Shown here in pieces: positions 1 through 10,493 of a stretch of 64,000 nucleotides of DNA. Positions within the stretch are counted from its first letter, which is position 1, and every line of letters begins with the position of its first letter. Under the pieces are notes generated by a model that saw nothing but the letters and a program-made list of their open reading frames with translations, did not search any database and was not told the DNA's origin. The stretch is from Hysterangium stoloniferum. Taxonomy: Eukaryota > Basidiomycota > Agaricomycetes > Hysterangiales > Hysterangiaceae. Location: positions 1 through 64,000 of the forward strand of contig WHVD01000165.1 in assembly GCA_015178975.1 (NCBI GenBank). Direction: 5' to 3'. A program made the position numbers and the translations under genes.

Positions 1-3000
1 TCATTGTTTGGTCTTGTTACACTTTCCGGCTCTGGGGAAAGATAGTTGAGCCGCGTTAGAGGCTGGAAGCCAAACAACAAAAATGCCGGTGAGAATTTCG
101 TTATAGAATGAACACTAGTGTTATATGCTAACGAAAAACTATCTAAAATTTTAGCCCAATCGTTTCGTTCTGGCCCAACGTAAGCTCTAAGCGCTACTTC
201 GAGGATTTGGTTCATTATTTCGGTTTGACCATCCGCTTGTGGATGATAGGCCGTGGTAAGTGCTCTTTTTATATTCAATTGAGCACATACTGACTCCCAA
301 AATTTGCCTGTCCATTTCCGATCGCGATCCGATATAATTTGTCTCGGGAGGCCATAGTGTGTCACTATATGCTTGAACACTAAACGGCCAGTTTCTTCCT
401 CATTGATGGTGGTTTTACAAGGTATGATAATTGCATATTTAGTTAATTTATCAACAATTACTAATATGTTATCAAACCCTTCGCTTTCCGGCAATTCCGG
501 TATAAAGTCCATGGTAATGACTTCAAATGGCCGGGTTGGGATTGGGATAGTCTGTAAAAGTCCTATAGGTGCGTGTCTTCTTACTTTTGACTTTTGACAT
601 ATATCACAAGTTCTCACATACTCTAGGATTGATCTCGACATTCGTGGCCAGTAGTAACCACTAGCAATCCGATTGTAAGTTTTATGATATCCTGCATGAG
701 CGCCTTCACTTAGCTCATTATGGGCTTCACTTATAATCTCTAGATGCTTTTGTTTTGGTACACATAGACGTAATGTACCTAGAGAATCTTCATAATATAT
801 CAAATTGTCATTTCCTAATGAATATTGAGGGAATCTTGGGTTTTCCCAATTAGACTCAAGTTTTAAATTCTCTAAGACTTCTTGGAAATAGCTATCTCCT
901 TGATATCCCTCAACAAATTCTCTTATTTCTTCATCTCCTATGCCAATTAACACACTATATGCATGTGTGCTATTATAGGGTAAGTCTATGCTTCCTATAT
1001 TTGAGTTCTCTAGCTTAATATCTAAGCTTATTGCCTGCTCTGGCTGCTCAAACTCAAATTCAGTATTCTTTGAGCATAAGAACAATACTTCTGATTCAAA
1101 TCCCGGTCCAATCTCTTCATAAAGATTTCCTAGTGAGTCTGTTTCATTCTCTTGTAACTCCACAGATTTAACTAAGTCTTTAATTGGACCATCTTCATTG
1201 GGAAATCTTCTTCTAAGCCTTGATATTGGGTCTACATTTGAATGTACCCTTCCTGCTCTATGGACTATCTTCAAATCTGGATATGCTGCAAATACTGTTC
1301 CCCAGGTAAGTAATCTTCTGTTGATATTCTGGAAGGTTTTACTCCAGGTTAATGCAGCATGATCTGTGATTGCCCATATCTTTTCTCCTTCCAGGTAAGG
1401 CTGGAACTTTATCAAGCCATCTTTAAGTGCTAAAGCCTCCCTCTCTGTGGGGGAATAGTTCTTTTCAGCTGGCTTCAAAGTTCTTGACCAGTAAGCAATC
1501 ACTCTTTCAACATGAACAATTGTATCTTCAAAATTCTCAGCCCAATTACCATTCTCTGGTAGATCATCTCCTTCTTTACTTATTGATACAACTAACTGAG
1601 GTATCTTTTCTCCTTTATCATAGGCTAGTTTTAGCTTAGTGTAATTTTTAGTACCCAACAGATCTAATATCCTGATTGGTTGTACTTGTTGTAATATAGC
1701 TGCTATGCCAATATCACAAGCATCACTATAAACCCTATAGCCTAAACCTCTGATAGCATAAGCTCTAACTGGAGCTGAACTTAATGCCTTCTTTGCTAAC
1801 TCAAAGGCATTTCTTTGGGCCTCTCCCCAAGTCCATTTGACATCTTTTTTAAGCAACTGGAATAATGGATTAACTATCCAGGCATAAAATGGAATGTAAG
1901 CTGAAAAGTAAACCATCATTCCTAAGAACATTTGTAGCTCATGGACTGACTTGGGATTTTCTAATTGTACAATTGCTTCTACCTTCTCCTTATGAGTAGA
2001 TAGTCCTAATCTTGAAACTTTCTGTCCTAGTAGTTTCAATGATTGATACCCAAAATGACATTTACTTGGAGATAATGTTATCTTAGACTTAATAATGGCT
2101 TTAAGTACTAAATCAACATGTTTCAAATGATCATTAAATGTCAAGGAGTATATCACTATATCATCAATATAGACTAATGCAAAAATCCATAAGAATGGTG
2201 CTAAAATATTTTGCATTACTCTTTGAAATACTGCCGGTCCATTTCTAAATCCAAATGGCATTCTCAAAAATTGAAATAAGCCTCTATGTGTCCTAAAGGC
2301 TGTTTTCTCTTTATCTTTTATTGCTATTTCAAGTTGAGTAAATCCTGCTAAAGCATCCAAAGTGGATAACCATTGTGAACCGGATAAGGATTGTAATATA
2401 TCCTCCTGTCTTGGTAATGGGAATTCATCAGGTATAACTTGTGCATTCAATTTTCTAAAGTCAATAACCATTCTTGGTTTAGAATTTCTGTAGGTAATGA
2501 ATGCTGGAGCCCCCCAAGGGCTTTTAGATGGTTCAATTACCCTTAATTTGACCCACTTATCCATTTGCTCATCAATAATTTCTCTACTCTTTGGTGAGGC
2601 AAAGAATGGTGGCATAGAAATTTCTTTAGTCCCTTCTCTTAATGGTATTTCAACTTTAGCATCATAGGATCCTAGTCTTCCATCAAGTCCAAAGGCATCT
2701 TGGTTTTCAACCAATAATTTCTTGAATTTTTCAGACTGTTCCTCATTTAGATCTTTGGATAAATCTACTTCTGTTAATAAATCTTCTTTTGGAACTAAAT
2801 CTTGAGGAATCTCTGCAGTCTTTGGACCTCCTTCTAGTTCTCCGGGACTATTATTATTTTCTGATTTTTCTGAACTAGATTTCAGTAACTGATCTGCTAT
2901 ACTTTGGATCATGAATGCATGTGCTTGCAATCTATTTAATTCTTCACTATCCATACTTTCTGATGTATCCAACCAAGTATTTGGATTGTGAGAATAACCT

Positions 3001-6000
3001 AACACTTGTCCTTTATGTATTCTGATAGGAAATGAAGAGAAATTTGAAATATATAATTTTGGATTTTCTTTTGTTATAATTGAATCTGGTGCTGCATAGA
3101 AATCTTCTTCTCCTCTATTAGATATGAAGATCTTTTCTATGTAGGCTGTATTTGAATCTTTTGGAAACTGTAATGTTACAGGAATAGAACTAACTGAAAA
3201 AGGTGAAATACATAAATCAATAGAAGCCTTGACAGAATGATTGTTATTTTCTTTAACATTCTTCTTATCTTTTTTAGATTGTCTTTTACTCATGTTTTTG
3301 GCTGTTATTTCGGAGTATTTTGATCTTACATTAACATGAAATGATTGTCCTTTTTCATCTTGAAAACTTGATCCAATTGAATTTTCAACTTTCATTTTTC
3401 TATCACAGGAACTAAATATCAATTCAGCTCCTGTTTCATTCCTTATAATAGATAGAGCATACTGATCAGCAAAATCATTTCCCAAAATAAATGGAGTTGT
3501 CATCCCCTTAACTACATAGGCTTCAACCTTTAATTCTACAGGGCCTTCATTTGTATCAAAATATAAAGGAATGGATACAAATCCTGATATGGTAGAAGAT
3601 CCTGTTACTTGAATTAAATTGACCTTTTGTCCAGTTTTTATCTTAGGTGGATTATTTAGTTTGTTCAATGCTGATTGAGATATCAAAGTAATATCTGCTC
3701 CAGAGTCTATTATGATTCTGATTTGATTTTGTCCATAATTATTAAGCCATGCCTTAGTAGCCATAGCCTGCGCACCAAGAAAGGCACATCCGGGTGGGCG
3801 TGACATTAACCCTTTTAATGATAAAATATTGTTTTTAGTCTCAGAAATAAGTTGAGTAACATAAGATCTGGTCTTGAACATGCCATTTCTAAATTTCTGA
3901 GATATATCTTGTTTTTCAAAGGTTTGTCTGGCTTCTAACTTGCTCAGAGATTCATTAGAATCTAGGGATCCCCTCAGAGAAGACTGTGGCTTCATTTTCA
4001 AAGTATCTGAGCCACACTCCAAATCCATTACAGCATTCACCTGAAGGGCCTTATGAAAATCCGGTTTTTCTTCCTCCTCTGAACTATCTGATGATTCTAA
4101 CTTTATTAAGTCTTTACTAGAATCATTTTGAGGGGGATTTTCATCTTCTGAACTAGCATTTAGATAGGCTTCTTCATATTCTTCCATGGCCTTGATATAC
4201 TCTTCATCATGGACAATTAAATTTGCTTTGGCATTTCTAGAACCCTTTCTAGAATACTTGCACTCATTATCCCAATGTTTAGGACTGCCACAATGTCTGC
4301 ATGGTCTAGCTCCTTTGCTTTCAGGAGTAGAACCTTTGGAAATTGTTCTATCATCCCTAGGGAATTGAGGCTTGCCTATAGTAGTTGAAGCACCAATAAG
4401 GTTAGTTCTGGCAGACTGGAAGAAATTCCTCCTGCTTGAACCTTGATCAGGACCTGGTAGATTAGATCTAGAAGTCCTTGGTGCATCACGCATCATTTGT
4501 TCAAGCTGCCTTACTCTTCTATCTAGTACATTATCATGACTTGGGAATGGAGTATGCTCCAGTGCTTCTTCATGATATTTAATTGCTGCTGCAAATTCTA
4601 CTAGGTCCTTGCAACGATGTACATCTAAGATAGTTGTCCAGAATTTAGGTGCTCCATTCATTACTTCCATCATAACTTCTGAATCACTCATGCTATACAC
4701 TAGACTAAGTAATTCAGATTTTCTGATATAGTAATTGCTTGGTGATTCTGTTGTATATCCAGCTTCTCTGTAGTGTGCTCTGTTCGCTCGGCTCTTTTGT
4801 CTATCAAGCCAGGCTCGGTTCATATAGTATGTGCATACTACATCTCGAAGTGTACCCCAATTCTGCATTGCTTCTCTTCTATAACTACTTGGTAAAGACC
4901 AGAACCATAAATCTGCATCCTTCTCAAGTCTAGTGGGTACAACTTCTCCTAGCTGGTTATATATGCTTGTACTACGCTCTGATAAGTTGTTTATCTTCAA
5001 AACCCATTTTGCAAGTGTGTCAGGATCACCATCCCATTTGGGTACAACATCAGGCTTCAACTTAAGATCAAAGTGAGCTCCTTTGTCTTCTTGTTTAGCC
5101 CTAGATAATTCTGACAGTCTCCTAATACCCTTAGGTCTATGGGATTTATCCTCAGGTGAGCTATCACTACTTCCTGGATCTCCAGGAGGCTGAGGACTTC
5201 CTGATCTTATTTTCTGACTCTTTTCACTAGGTAATCCCCTCTGATGATGTCTCAAGGTTGGCCCAAGCTTTGGGTAAGGACTAGGTGAATGTGGTGGACC
5301 ATAGTCACTATCAGATGATGGCTCATCAGGTGGAAAACTAGCTTTAGTGTACTTAGGAATTGAACTTGGTTTTGGTAAGTTATAGGCTCTTGACTTTTTC
5401 CCTAAGTACTGCTTATTATCTTCAAAGATATCAGATAATCGGCGTGATTCAGTCAGATGTATTGGATGTTCTTGATAAGGTGATCTTTTAGAAGTAATTC
5501 TTGGCTCAATCTTTACTTCTGCTAGTCTTCTTCTAATAGACTCAAAGCCATGCTCCTCATGAGGTGGCTTCATGGGTTCTGATTCTTGGGGAATTGACTG
5601 AATTTCAGTAGGATGAGCTGGTGTTGAAGCTTCAATCCCCTCAAATTCGACTGTAGGGCTAGGGCCTCTTGAAGGTAACTTCAATTCTTTTTCTTTCTTT
5701 TCTGATGGCATCATTGTCTTATGATCATAGAAATAGGCTAACAAGTTTTCAACTTCTTCTCTATACAAAACAGATATTATTTCAAAATCATTAGCATTCC
5801 ATGCTATGAGTGGATTGTTTTCAGGTCCCCAACTAGGCATACTAGGAATCCAATCTTTATTTTTATTTAGAATAGGTATTGATCTGATCAAATGCCTTTC
5901 TAACATATGAGTGAAGTTTTCAAACTTAATTGGATCTAAGTAATATCCAATTAAGTCACTAGAATCACTAGTAGTTGGTGTTCCAACTAACAAGTCTTCT

Positions 6001-6362
6001 AATGCATCCAGTAGTGGCTGAAAGAACTTTTCAGCATAACGAGGTAGATACCCTAAGTTCACTCTTTCCTCATTTGGAAATTCTGACATGGCTAATGCCA
6101 ACATAATATCTCGGCGGTGATTCATTCTTGGATCACCATCATAAGTTCTTCTCAATCTGACAGTACCAGGATACAAATAAGTCTTGTCCTTAGCTATATC
6201 CTCTCTGTCAGTAACTTCTTTTACTGGTTCAAAACTGAAACGCTGAATTGGTGAAGCAGGTATAGTAACATTCAAGAACCTTTCATCCCTTTCAGAAACT
6301 TGTTCTGTTATGGAGGATAGTTCTTGAGCCATTTCTGCTTTAAGAGTTGGTGTAGATAACAT
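1..6362 (-). CDS. Ty3/gypsy Gag-Pol polyprotein, C-terminus beyond the window
   Basis: A single frame of about 2,100 codons starts at the ATG complementary to 6360-6362 and continues past base 1. Order from the N-terminus: a long hydrophilic Gag; a CX2CX4HX4C zinc knuckle (CRHCGSPKHWDNEC, near 4260-4301); a retropepsin with IIDSGADITLI (near 3690-3722); reverse transcriptase with LVYIDDIVIYS (near 2150-2180); RNase H (near 1740-1300); and integrase with an HHCC finger (near 730-590) and TTAYHPQADGQTE (near 215-250). The domain order RT-RNase H-integrase is that of Ty3/gypsy. Gag and Pol share one frame, as in many fungal members. The frame looks whole in the part visible. Confidence 0.88.
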   Translation of the reverse strand, partial: MLSTPTLKAEMAQELSSITEQVSERDERFLNVTIPASPIQRFSFEPVKEVTDREDIAKDKTYLYPGTVRLRRTYDGDPRMNHRRDIMLALAMSEFPNEERVNLGYLPRYAEKFFQPLLDALEDLLVGTPTTSDSSDLIGYYLDPIKFENFTHMLERHLIRSIPILNKNKDWIPSMPSWGPENNPLIAWNANDFEIISVLYREEVENLLAYFYDHKTMMPSEKKEKELKLPSRGPSPTVEFEGIEASTPAHPTEIQSIPQESEPMKPPHEEHGFESIRRRLAEVKIEPRITSKRSPYQEHPIHLTESRRLSDIFEDNKQYLGKKSRAYNLPKPSSIPKYTKASFPPDEPSSDSDYGPPHSPSPYPKLGPTLRHHQRGLPSEKSQKIRSGSPQPPGDPGSSDSSPEDKSHRPKGIRRLSELSRAKQEDKGAHFDLKLKPDVVPKWDGDPDTLAKWVLKINNLSERSTSIYNQLGEVVPTRLEKDADLWFWSLPSSYRREAMQNWGTLRDVVCTYYMNRAWLDRQKSRANRAHYREAGYTTESPSNYYIRKSELLSLVYSMSDSEVMMEVMNGAPKFWTTILDVHRCKDLVEFAAAIKYHEEALEHTPFPSHDNVLDRRVRQLEQMMRDAPRTSRSNLPGPDQGSSRRNFFQSARTNLIGASTTIGKPQFPRDDRTISKGSTPESKGARPCRHCGSPKHWDNECKYSRKGSRNAKANLIVHDEEYIKAMEEYEEAYLNASSEDENPPQNDSSKDLIKLESSDSSEEEEKPDFHKALQVNAVMDLECGSDTLKMKPQSSLRGSLDSNESLSKLEARQTFEKQDISQKFRNGMFKTRSYVTQLISETKNNILSLKGLMSRPPGCAFLGAQAMATKAWLNNYGQNQIRIIIDSGADITLISQSALNKLNNPPKIKTGQKVNLIQVTGSSTISGFVSIPLYFDTNEGPVELKVEAYVVKGMTTPFILGNDFADQYALSIIRNETGAELIFSSCDRKMKVENSIGSSFQDEKGQSFHVNVRSKYSEITAKNMSKRQSKKDKKNVKENNNHSVKASIDLCISPFSVSSIPVTLQFPKDSNTAYIEKIFISNRGEEDFYAAPDSIITKENPKLYISNFSSFPIRIHKGQVLGYSHNPNTWLDTSESMDSEELNRLQAHAFMIQSIADQLLKSSSEKSENNNSPGELEGGPKTAEIPQDLVPKEDLLTEVDLSKDLNEEQSEKFKKLLVENQDAFGLDGRLGSYDAKVEIPLREGTKEISMPPFFASPKSREIIDEQMDKWVKLRVIEPSKSPWGAPAFITYRNSKPRMVIDFRKLNAQVIPDEFPLPRQEDILQSLSGSQWLSTLDALAGFTQLEIAIKDKEKTAFRTHRGLFQFLRMPFGFRNGPAVFQRVMQNILAPFLWIFALVYIDDIVIYSLTFNDHLKHVDLVLKAIIKSKITLSPSKCHFGYQSLKLLGQKVSRLGLSTHKEKVEAIVQLENPKSVHELQMFLGMMVYFSAYIPFYAWIVNPLFQLLKKDVKWTWGEAQRNAFELAKKALSSAPVRAYAIRGLGYRVYSDACDIGIAAILQQVQPIRILDLLGTKNYTKLKLAYDKGEKIPQLVVSISKEGDDLPENGNWAENFEDTIVHVERVIAYWSRTLKPAEKNYSPTEREALALKDGLIKFQPYLEGEKIWAITDHAALTWSKTFQNINRRLLTWGTVFAAYPDLKIVHRAGRVHSNVDPISRLRRRFPNEDGPIKDLVKSVELQENETDSLGNLYEEIGPGFESEVLFLCSKNTEFEFEQPEQAISLDIKLENSNIGSIDLPYNSTHAYSVLIGIGDEEIREFVEGYQGDSYFQEVLENLKLESNWENPRFPQYSLGNDNLIYYEDSLGTLRLCVPKQKHLEIISEAHNELSEGAHAGYHKTYNRIASGYYWPRMSRSILEYVRTCDICQKSKVRRHAPIGLLQTIPIPTRPFEVITMDFIPELPESEGFDNILVIVDKLTKYAIIIPCKTTINEEETGRLVFKHIVTHYGLPRQIISDRDRKWTGKFWESVCAQLNIKRALTTAYHPQADGQTEIMNQILEVALRAYVGPERNDWAKILDSFSLAYNTSVHSITKFSPAFLLFGFQPLTRLNYLSPEPESVTRPNN

Positions 6363-6636
6363 TGATGAATAGGAGTTAAAGGTAAGTAAGTTTTTTGTTT
6401 GTTTTAAAATGTAACTATTGTAAACTACAAGCTAATTTATTTAACACTCAGTTGTCAGCTGCAATAGCCTAATCCCAGAAGCACAGGAGTGACTACCTGG
6501 TTCTTTTCTGGAGAACTAAAGACTGTCTCAATTAGAGAATCAGTCCCAACAGTTGGTGTTATGAAACAGATAAGAATGTCCTTGACAATCGGTAAACTAC
6601 TTAAGAAACTAAACTGCTAGTTAATCACAGTATTTC

Positions 6637-6652
6637 CCAGAACGTCCACCAA
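6637..6652 (-). other. Primer-binding site of the Ty3/gypsy element
   Basis: On the minus strand the sequence just inside the LTR reads TTGGTGGACGTTCTGG, with the TGG expected to pair with a tRNA CCA tail. It is 2 nt from the LTR end. I did not identify the tRNA species. Confidence 0.6.
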
Positions 6653-7240
6653 TTTGTGATGTATTAGCCTTATTTTAATACTATTTTCCGAAAAAGGAGT
6701 CCAATGCTCTATCAAAATGTGCAAATACTCAATTCACTGCAAGGTAAAATAATTTAAGTATTTGATATTAATCAGTGGCAGCCTAAATAGACTTAGAACC
6801 CCTGAAGTCAAGAGTTTACTTGAATATATGCACCCTACTTCGCAAAGAAGGTTTTGAGAGCTGCTTGTGCAAGCTTGTTCTTTTTCTGTAAAAACACTAC
6901 TAAAATATGAATAACAATTCACTGATTCCGAAACTAGATTCGCCTTCGATTCTAGCTAGTTTATATATATTTTATACTATTTATCAAACAGTAAAAATAT
7001 TAATAAACAGGTCAAAAGATTAGATATAGAATAAAACACTATTTGGCTAATATATGCTTTATTTACACTAACCTACAGGGTCTACTGTGATACTAACTTA
7101 TCAGGATCTTAATGTAGTCTTAAGGATTCTGCAAGAATATTCTCAGTATTTGTTTATGCCAAAAACCGGGTAGAAATTAGAATATATGTATTTCTAATCT
7201 CAATATAACCTAAAATATTTATTACTTTAATTTATAGCCA

Positions 7241-7480
7241 ACAACTCAACTAGAGGTGGATTAGTAATAAAGGATAGCCAGCTACTCAACTAAGAGGTGG
7301 CAAAAAGAGAACAAGTTGTTTGTCAGAAGCTCAACTAGAGGTGACAAGGGGGTAGGATTATTACCAGAAGCTCAACTAGAGGTGGCAAAGGGATCCTGAG
7401 ATAGCTTAGGTCAGCAGCTCAACTAGAGGTGACTAAGTGTTTGTATATATTTATCCAACAGCCCAACTAGGGGTGGAATA
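7241..7480 (-). repeat. Six spaced copies of a CTCAACTAGAGGTGG motif inside the LTR
   Basis: The plus-strand core CTCAACTAGAGGTGG recurs six times (near 7247, 7285, 7328, 7367, 7416, 7463), 38-49 bp apart, with unrelated sequence between copies. The array lies downstream of the TATA box, so it would be transcribed in the element's leader. Function unknown. Confidence 0.75.
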
Positions 7481-7561
7481 TAACTGCTGATGCAGTGGCA
7501 CACTGATGTGGTGTAGTAAATGGGTTAAAAATAAGTTATATTTCAGTGGTGGAGCAGAGCT

Positions 7562-7570
7562 CCTTATATA
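7562..7570 (-). promoter_or_regulatory. TATA box of the Ty3/gypsy LTR
   Basis: TATATAAGG on the minus strand, upstream of the gag-pol leader. It would start transcription near 7530, putting 7795-8278 in U3 and 6655-7530 in R-U5. Confidence 0.55.
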
Positions 7571-7794
7571 CAGTAAAATCTGAGACATGGGAGAATGTTC
7601 TAGCTACTTGTTTTACCTATTTTTAGCTATTTTACCTGGAATCTGCTGGAATATTCCAGGAGTTTCTGCTACTTTCCATTGTAGCATATATGCTGATGTA
7701 ATGTTCTCGCGCGTCGCGAAGTTGCTGATTTCGTGCGCGCGCTGATTACATAATTTTCCCGCGCGTGTCGCGTTTGTGACAAGTCGTCGCATTT

Positions 7795-8022
7795 TGTGAC
7801 GACGGTCACTTGTTGTGACGACAGTCACCGTTGTGACGACAGTCACCGTTGTGACGACAGTCACCGTTGTGACGACAGTCACCGTTGTGACGACAGTCAC
7901 CGTTGTGACGACAGTCACCGTTGTGACGACAGTCACTTGTTGTGACGACAGTCACCATTGTGACGAATGTCACCGTTGTGACGAATGTCACCGTTGTGAC
8001 GAATGTCACCGTTGTGACGAAT
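7795..8022. repeat. 18-bp dyad minisatellite in the LTR U3
   Basis: About a dozen tandem 18-bp units of the type GTGACGACAGTCACCGTT; the last few read GTGACGAATGTCACCGTT. Each unit carries the inverted pair GTGAC/GTCAC around a 4-nt spacer. It lies upstream of the TATA box. The open frames on both strands here are by-products of the 18-bp period. Confidence 0.9.
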
Positions 8023-8278
8023 ATTCCCGCGCGTTGTGCAATAAGCGCCAGAAGGCCGACTTCGAAGATTTTTAGTTAAAAAAGAATAAACAGTAGAATT
8101 TCGATAGTTCTCCCAAATTAAATCATAAAAATATGAAATAAATTGTAAAAATCAGGTTAAATTCAGGAGAATATTGTACAATAATTTCGTCGCAATATAA
8201 GTACATTTGAACTTGTTTTTATCAATTTGTTTAGGGGGAGATTGGTTAAAAATCGGAAAAACCTAAAAATACATAACA

Positions 8279-8466
8279 GACATAGACAGAGACGGAGTCC
8301 GGGGGAAGTCCGGTGACTGATATGTGTCGTATTGAGGTTGAACGTAACTAGTCTTGACGTGACGGAGTCCGGGCAGGAAATCCTATAAACAGACGATTGG
8401 TGCTTGTAGCGCATGGGGGCATACGGGTTAGTGCCCGGAGTCCGGCAGGATTGTCCAGTCGTAACA
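8279..8466 (-). repeat. Family A LTR, 3' fragment cut by the Ty3/gypsy insertion
   Basis: Nearly identical to 63076-63263 of the complete family A LTR and ends in the same GTCGTAACA. The remainder should lie left of the window, beyond the gypsy element. It is followed by CTATA, the likely target duplication, because it sits inside a family I LTR at that site. Confidence 0.8.
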
Positions 8467-8887
8467 CTATATTCATGTACTTAGAATCCAGTTTCAATCT
8501 CGAACTAGTTTTCCCCCGAACAAGTTTGATCCTTGAACAGTCTCTAGTCCTCTTGTCTGTCAGCACACTCGATTCCCGGAACTCCCACAGGAACTCCAGA
8601 ATCTATATATCCTTGTATGCATTCTGTCAGCTCGAAATATGGACACCCGAATGAGTGTACGAGGGCACAGCCTATAAGCTGAAGCCAAGTCCATCTCAGT
8701 CGTTCACCATATCTTTCTGGTAATTATTCTGATATCACCGTTCCTTGTACTAATAATCCCCGGAACTTTCCCAGGACCTATTAGCTGGGGACTCCGTGGG
8801 ACTATTCCTGGAAGCAAGTGTGTGTTCGGAATAGTTACCAGAAACCTCCGTGGGACTATCTGTGGAGTTTTGTTTGGGAACTTAACA
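8467..8887 (+). repeat. Family I LTR, 3' part
   Basis: Matches the reverse complement of the complete family I LTR at 60369-61406 from CTATATTCATGTAC to the terminal CTTAACA. Contains the shared U5 hairpin module at 8661-8692. The 5' part is displaced by the family A insertion and lies outside the window. Confidence 0.75.
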
Positions 8888-9047
8888 GATGTCATAGATA
8901 TCATTACTAACGGGATACACTGAGAAAAGCACATGTTAGATGGCAATTGCAAGATTGACAGGACATATATATACCAGGTTGCTGAATCATTGGAAGCTAG
9001 CATTAAAGCAGCTGGACAGAGCCTTGTGGTGAAGTCATCTGTGGCAG

Positions 9048-9868
9048 TGTTACGACCCGGACAAATCCCGCCGGACTCCGGGCACTAACTCGTACGCCCC
9101 CACGCGCTACAAGCACCAATCGTCTGTTTATAGGATTTCCCGCCCGGACTCCGTTACGTCAAGACTCGTTACGTTCGACCTCATTAAGACACATATCAGT
9201 CACCGGACTTCCCCCGGACCCCGTCTCTGTCTATGTCCGTCTTCGTCCCACGCATCAGTCACCGGACCCGCTTAGAATCCCGTCACCGCTCTAATCGAGC
9301 CCCGTTCCCGTCTTAGTCAAATGACCTGTCACGATTTAGGACTCCGCTCCCGCTCCGTTTCCCGTTATGGGTTATGCTTTGTCACGATTCGGACTCCGCT
9401 CCGTTCCGTCCCGTTCCTAACACCAATTTGGTGTTTACTATTCCCGTTTTATGTTTTGCTCGTCTCGTCTCATTATTACTGGATTCGGTATGTCATGCAT
9501 TCCACGGTCTATATAAACTGGCAGATGTTGTACATACAATCCAGTCAGAAAATTAGCTTAGATTTCCCCCAGTAATCTAATACATTTTCCTCTCTAAAAA
9601 CCCTACTCTCATCAGACCGCTCGCACTAGTCGGAGCCCACGGGCTCCGGCGCATCTATCTCTCTCGACTATCTCGATTCACGACTCTCGACTCACAACCT
9701 ACGACTCACGACCCACGAACCCCCGCCCGGACTCCCCGGGATTCCCGTCCGCCTGTCTGAAATTGGACAACACGATCTAGCGAGGGCGCAGCCTATAAGC
9801 TGAAGCCAAGTCCTACCGGATATCCCGCGGGTTTCTCCGGAAACCCGGCCTGAGTGTGTATCCTAACA
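9048..9868 (+). repeat. Solo LTR, family A, TSD GGCAG
   Basis: Begins TGTTACGACCC, ends GTATCCTAACA, flanked by GGCAG at 9043-9047 and 9869-9873. TATA box TCTATATAAACTGG near 9504 gives plus orientation. U5 hairpin module at 9782-9813. CpG sites are largely retained, suggesting a young copy. Confidence 0.9.
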
Positions 9869-10180
9869 GGCAGCCACCAAGCCCACAGCAAAAGCTGCCA
9901 CACCAACTCCAAAGCCAGCCACCCCTTCTGCTGGTCCATGTGCTCCCTCATCCACAGCACCAAATGCAGTGACAGTGAGCCTCATCAAGCATTTCGAGGG
10001 GTTTGTCTCGAAGCCTGCCCCAGACCCAATCAGCTTGCCCACTGATTTGGACACCTTTGCAAGACAAGAAATTGTGGAGAGGTTCCATTAAGTTTTCCAT
10101 TGTCACAGGCTTTGGCCAGCTCTCTCCTCAATACTGATGCAAAAACTTTCATTAATTGTCTCTATGGCATGATCAAGAAC

Positions 10181-10493
10181 TGTTAGAATATGCTAAGGTT
10201 ACGATTAGTACTATCTCATATCTCATCTTGTGATTGCATATGGTTTCCGGTTCATGGACTTCCATGATAGCATAAATAGTTTAGTGTTAAAGTTCACACA
10301 CAGATCAGTGCACAGACCAATGCACAGACCATGTATGCTAGTATATAGTTAGTTCAGATGAGGAGTAGATCCCTCATCTGAAAGCCTAGTTATATCACCA
10401 GCTTATATCTACCTGCTCTACTCTAAGCTACTTTTGTACCTATGTAGAGAGTCCTCGCATTGTGGTCCCCTAGGCTATCAGATTATTTTAACA
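10181..10493. repeat. Solo LTR, family H, TSD AGAAC
   Basis: 313 bp, TGTTAGAATATG to ATTTTAACA, flanked by AGAAC at 10176-10180 and 10494-10498. A second copy in the opposite orientation is at 54835-55175. It interrupts the lysozyme remnant. Transcriptional direction is not clear. Confidence 0.85.

Larger units (their letters stand above)
1..8278 (-). mobile_element. Ty3/gypsy LTR retrotransposon, 5' part, open at left window edge
   Basis: Read on the minus strand, this is a 5' LTR (8278-6655), a primer-binding site, a leader of about 275 bp and one long gag-pol frame that leaves the window at base 1. The 3' LTR is outside the window. It sits inside a family A LTR that resumes at 8279, so it is younger than that LTR. 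The visible part looks whole: I saw no break in the coding frame. That suggests a recent insertion, although LTR-LTR divergence cannot be measured here. Confidence 0.9.
6655..8278 (-). repeat. 5' LTR of the Ty3/gypsy element (1624 bp)
   Basis: On the plus strand it begins TGTGATGTATT and ends AATACATAACA, near-perfect inverted termini (10 of 11). The left end lies 2 bp from the primer-binding site. The right end abuts family A LTR sequence at 8279 (GACAT is the expected target duplication, but its partner is outside the window). At 1.6 kb it is long for a fungal LTR, because it holds two internal repeat arrays (about 7241-7480 and 7795-8022). Confidence 0.8.

Noticed and set aside
7241-8022. 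Possible CRISPR-like array (short repeats with spacers)
   Set aside because: Repeats are too short (about 15 bp), eukaryotic context, lie within an LTR, and no cas genes exist.
7613-8075. Thr/Val-rich and Cys/His-rich frames
   Set aside because: Products of the 18-bp U3 minisatellite, open in several frames at once.
9863-10054. Minus-strand Gly/Ala-rich frame
   Set aside because: Shadow of the Ala/Pro linker of the lysozyme remnant on the plus strand.
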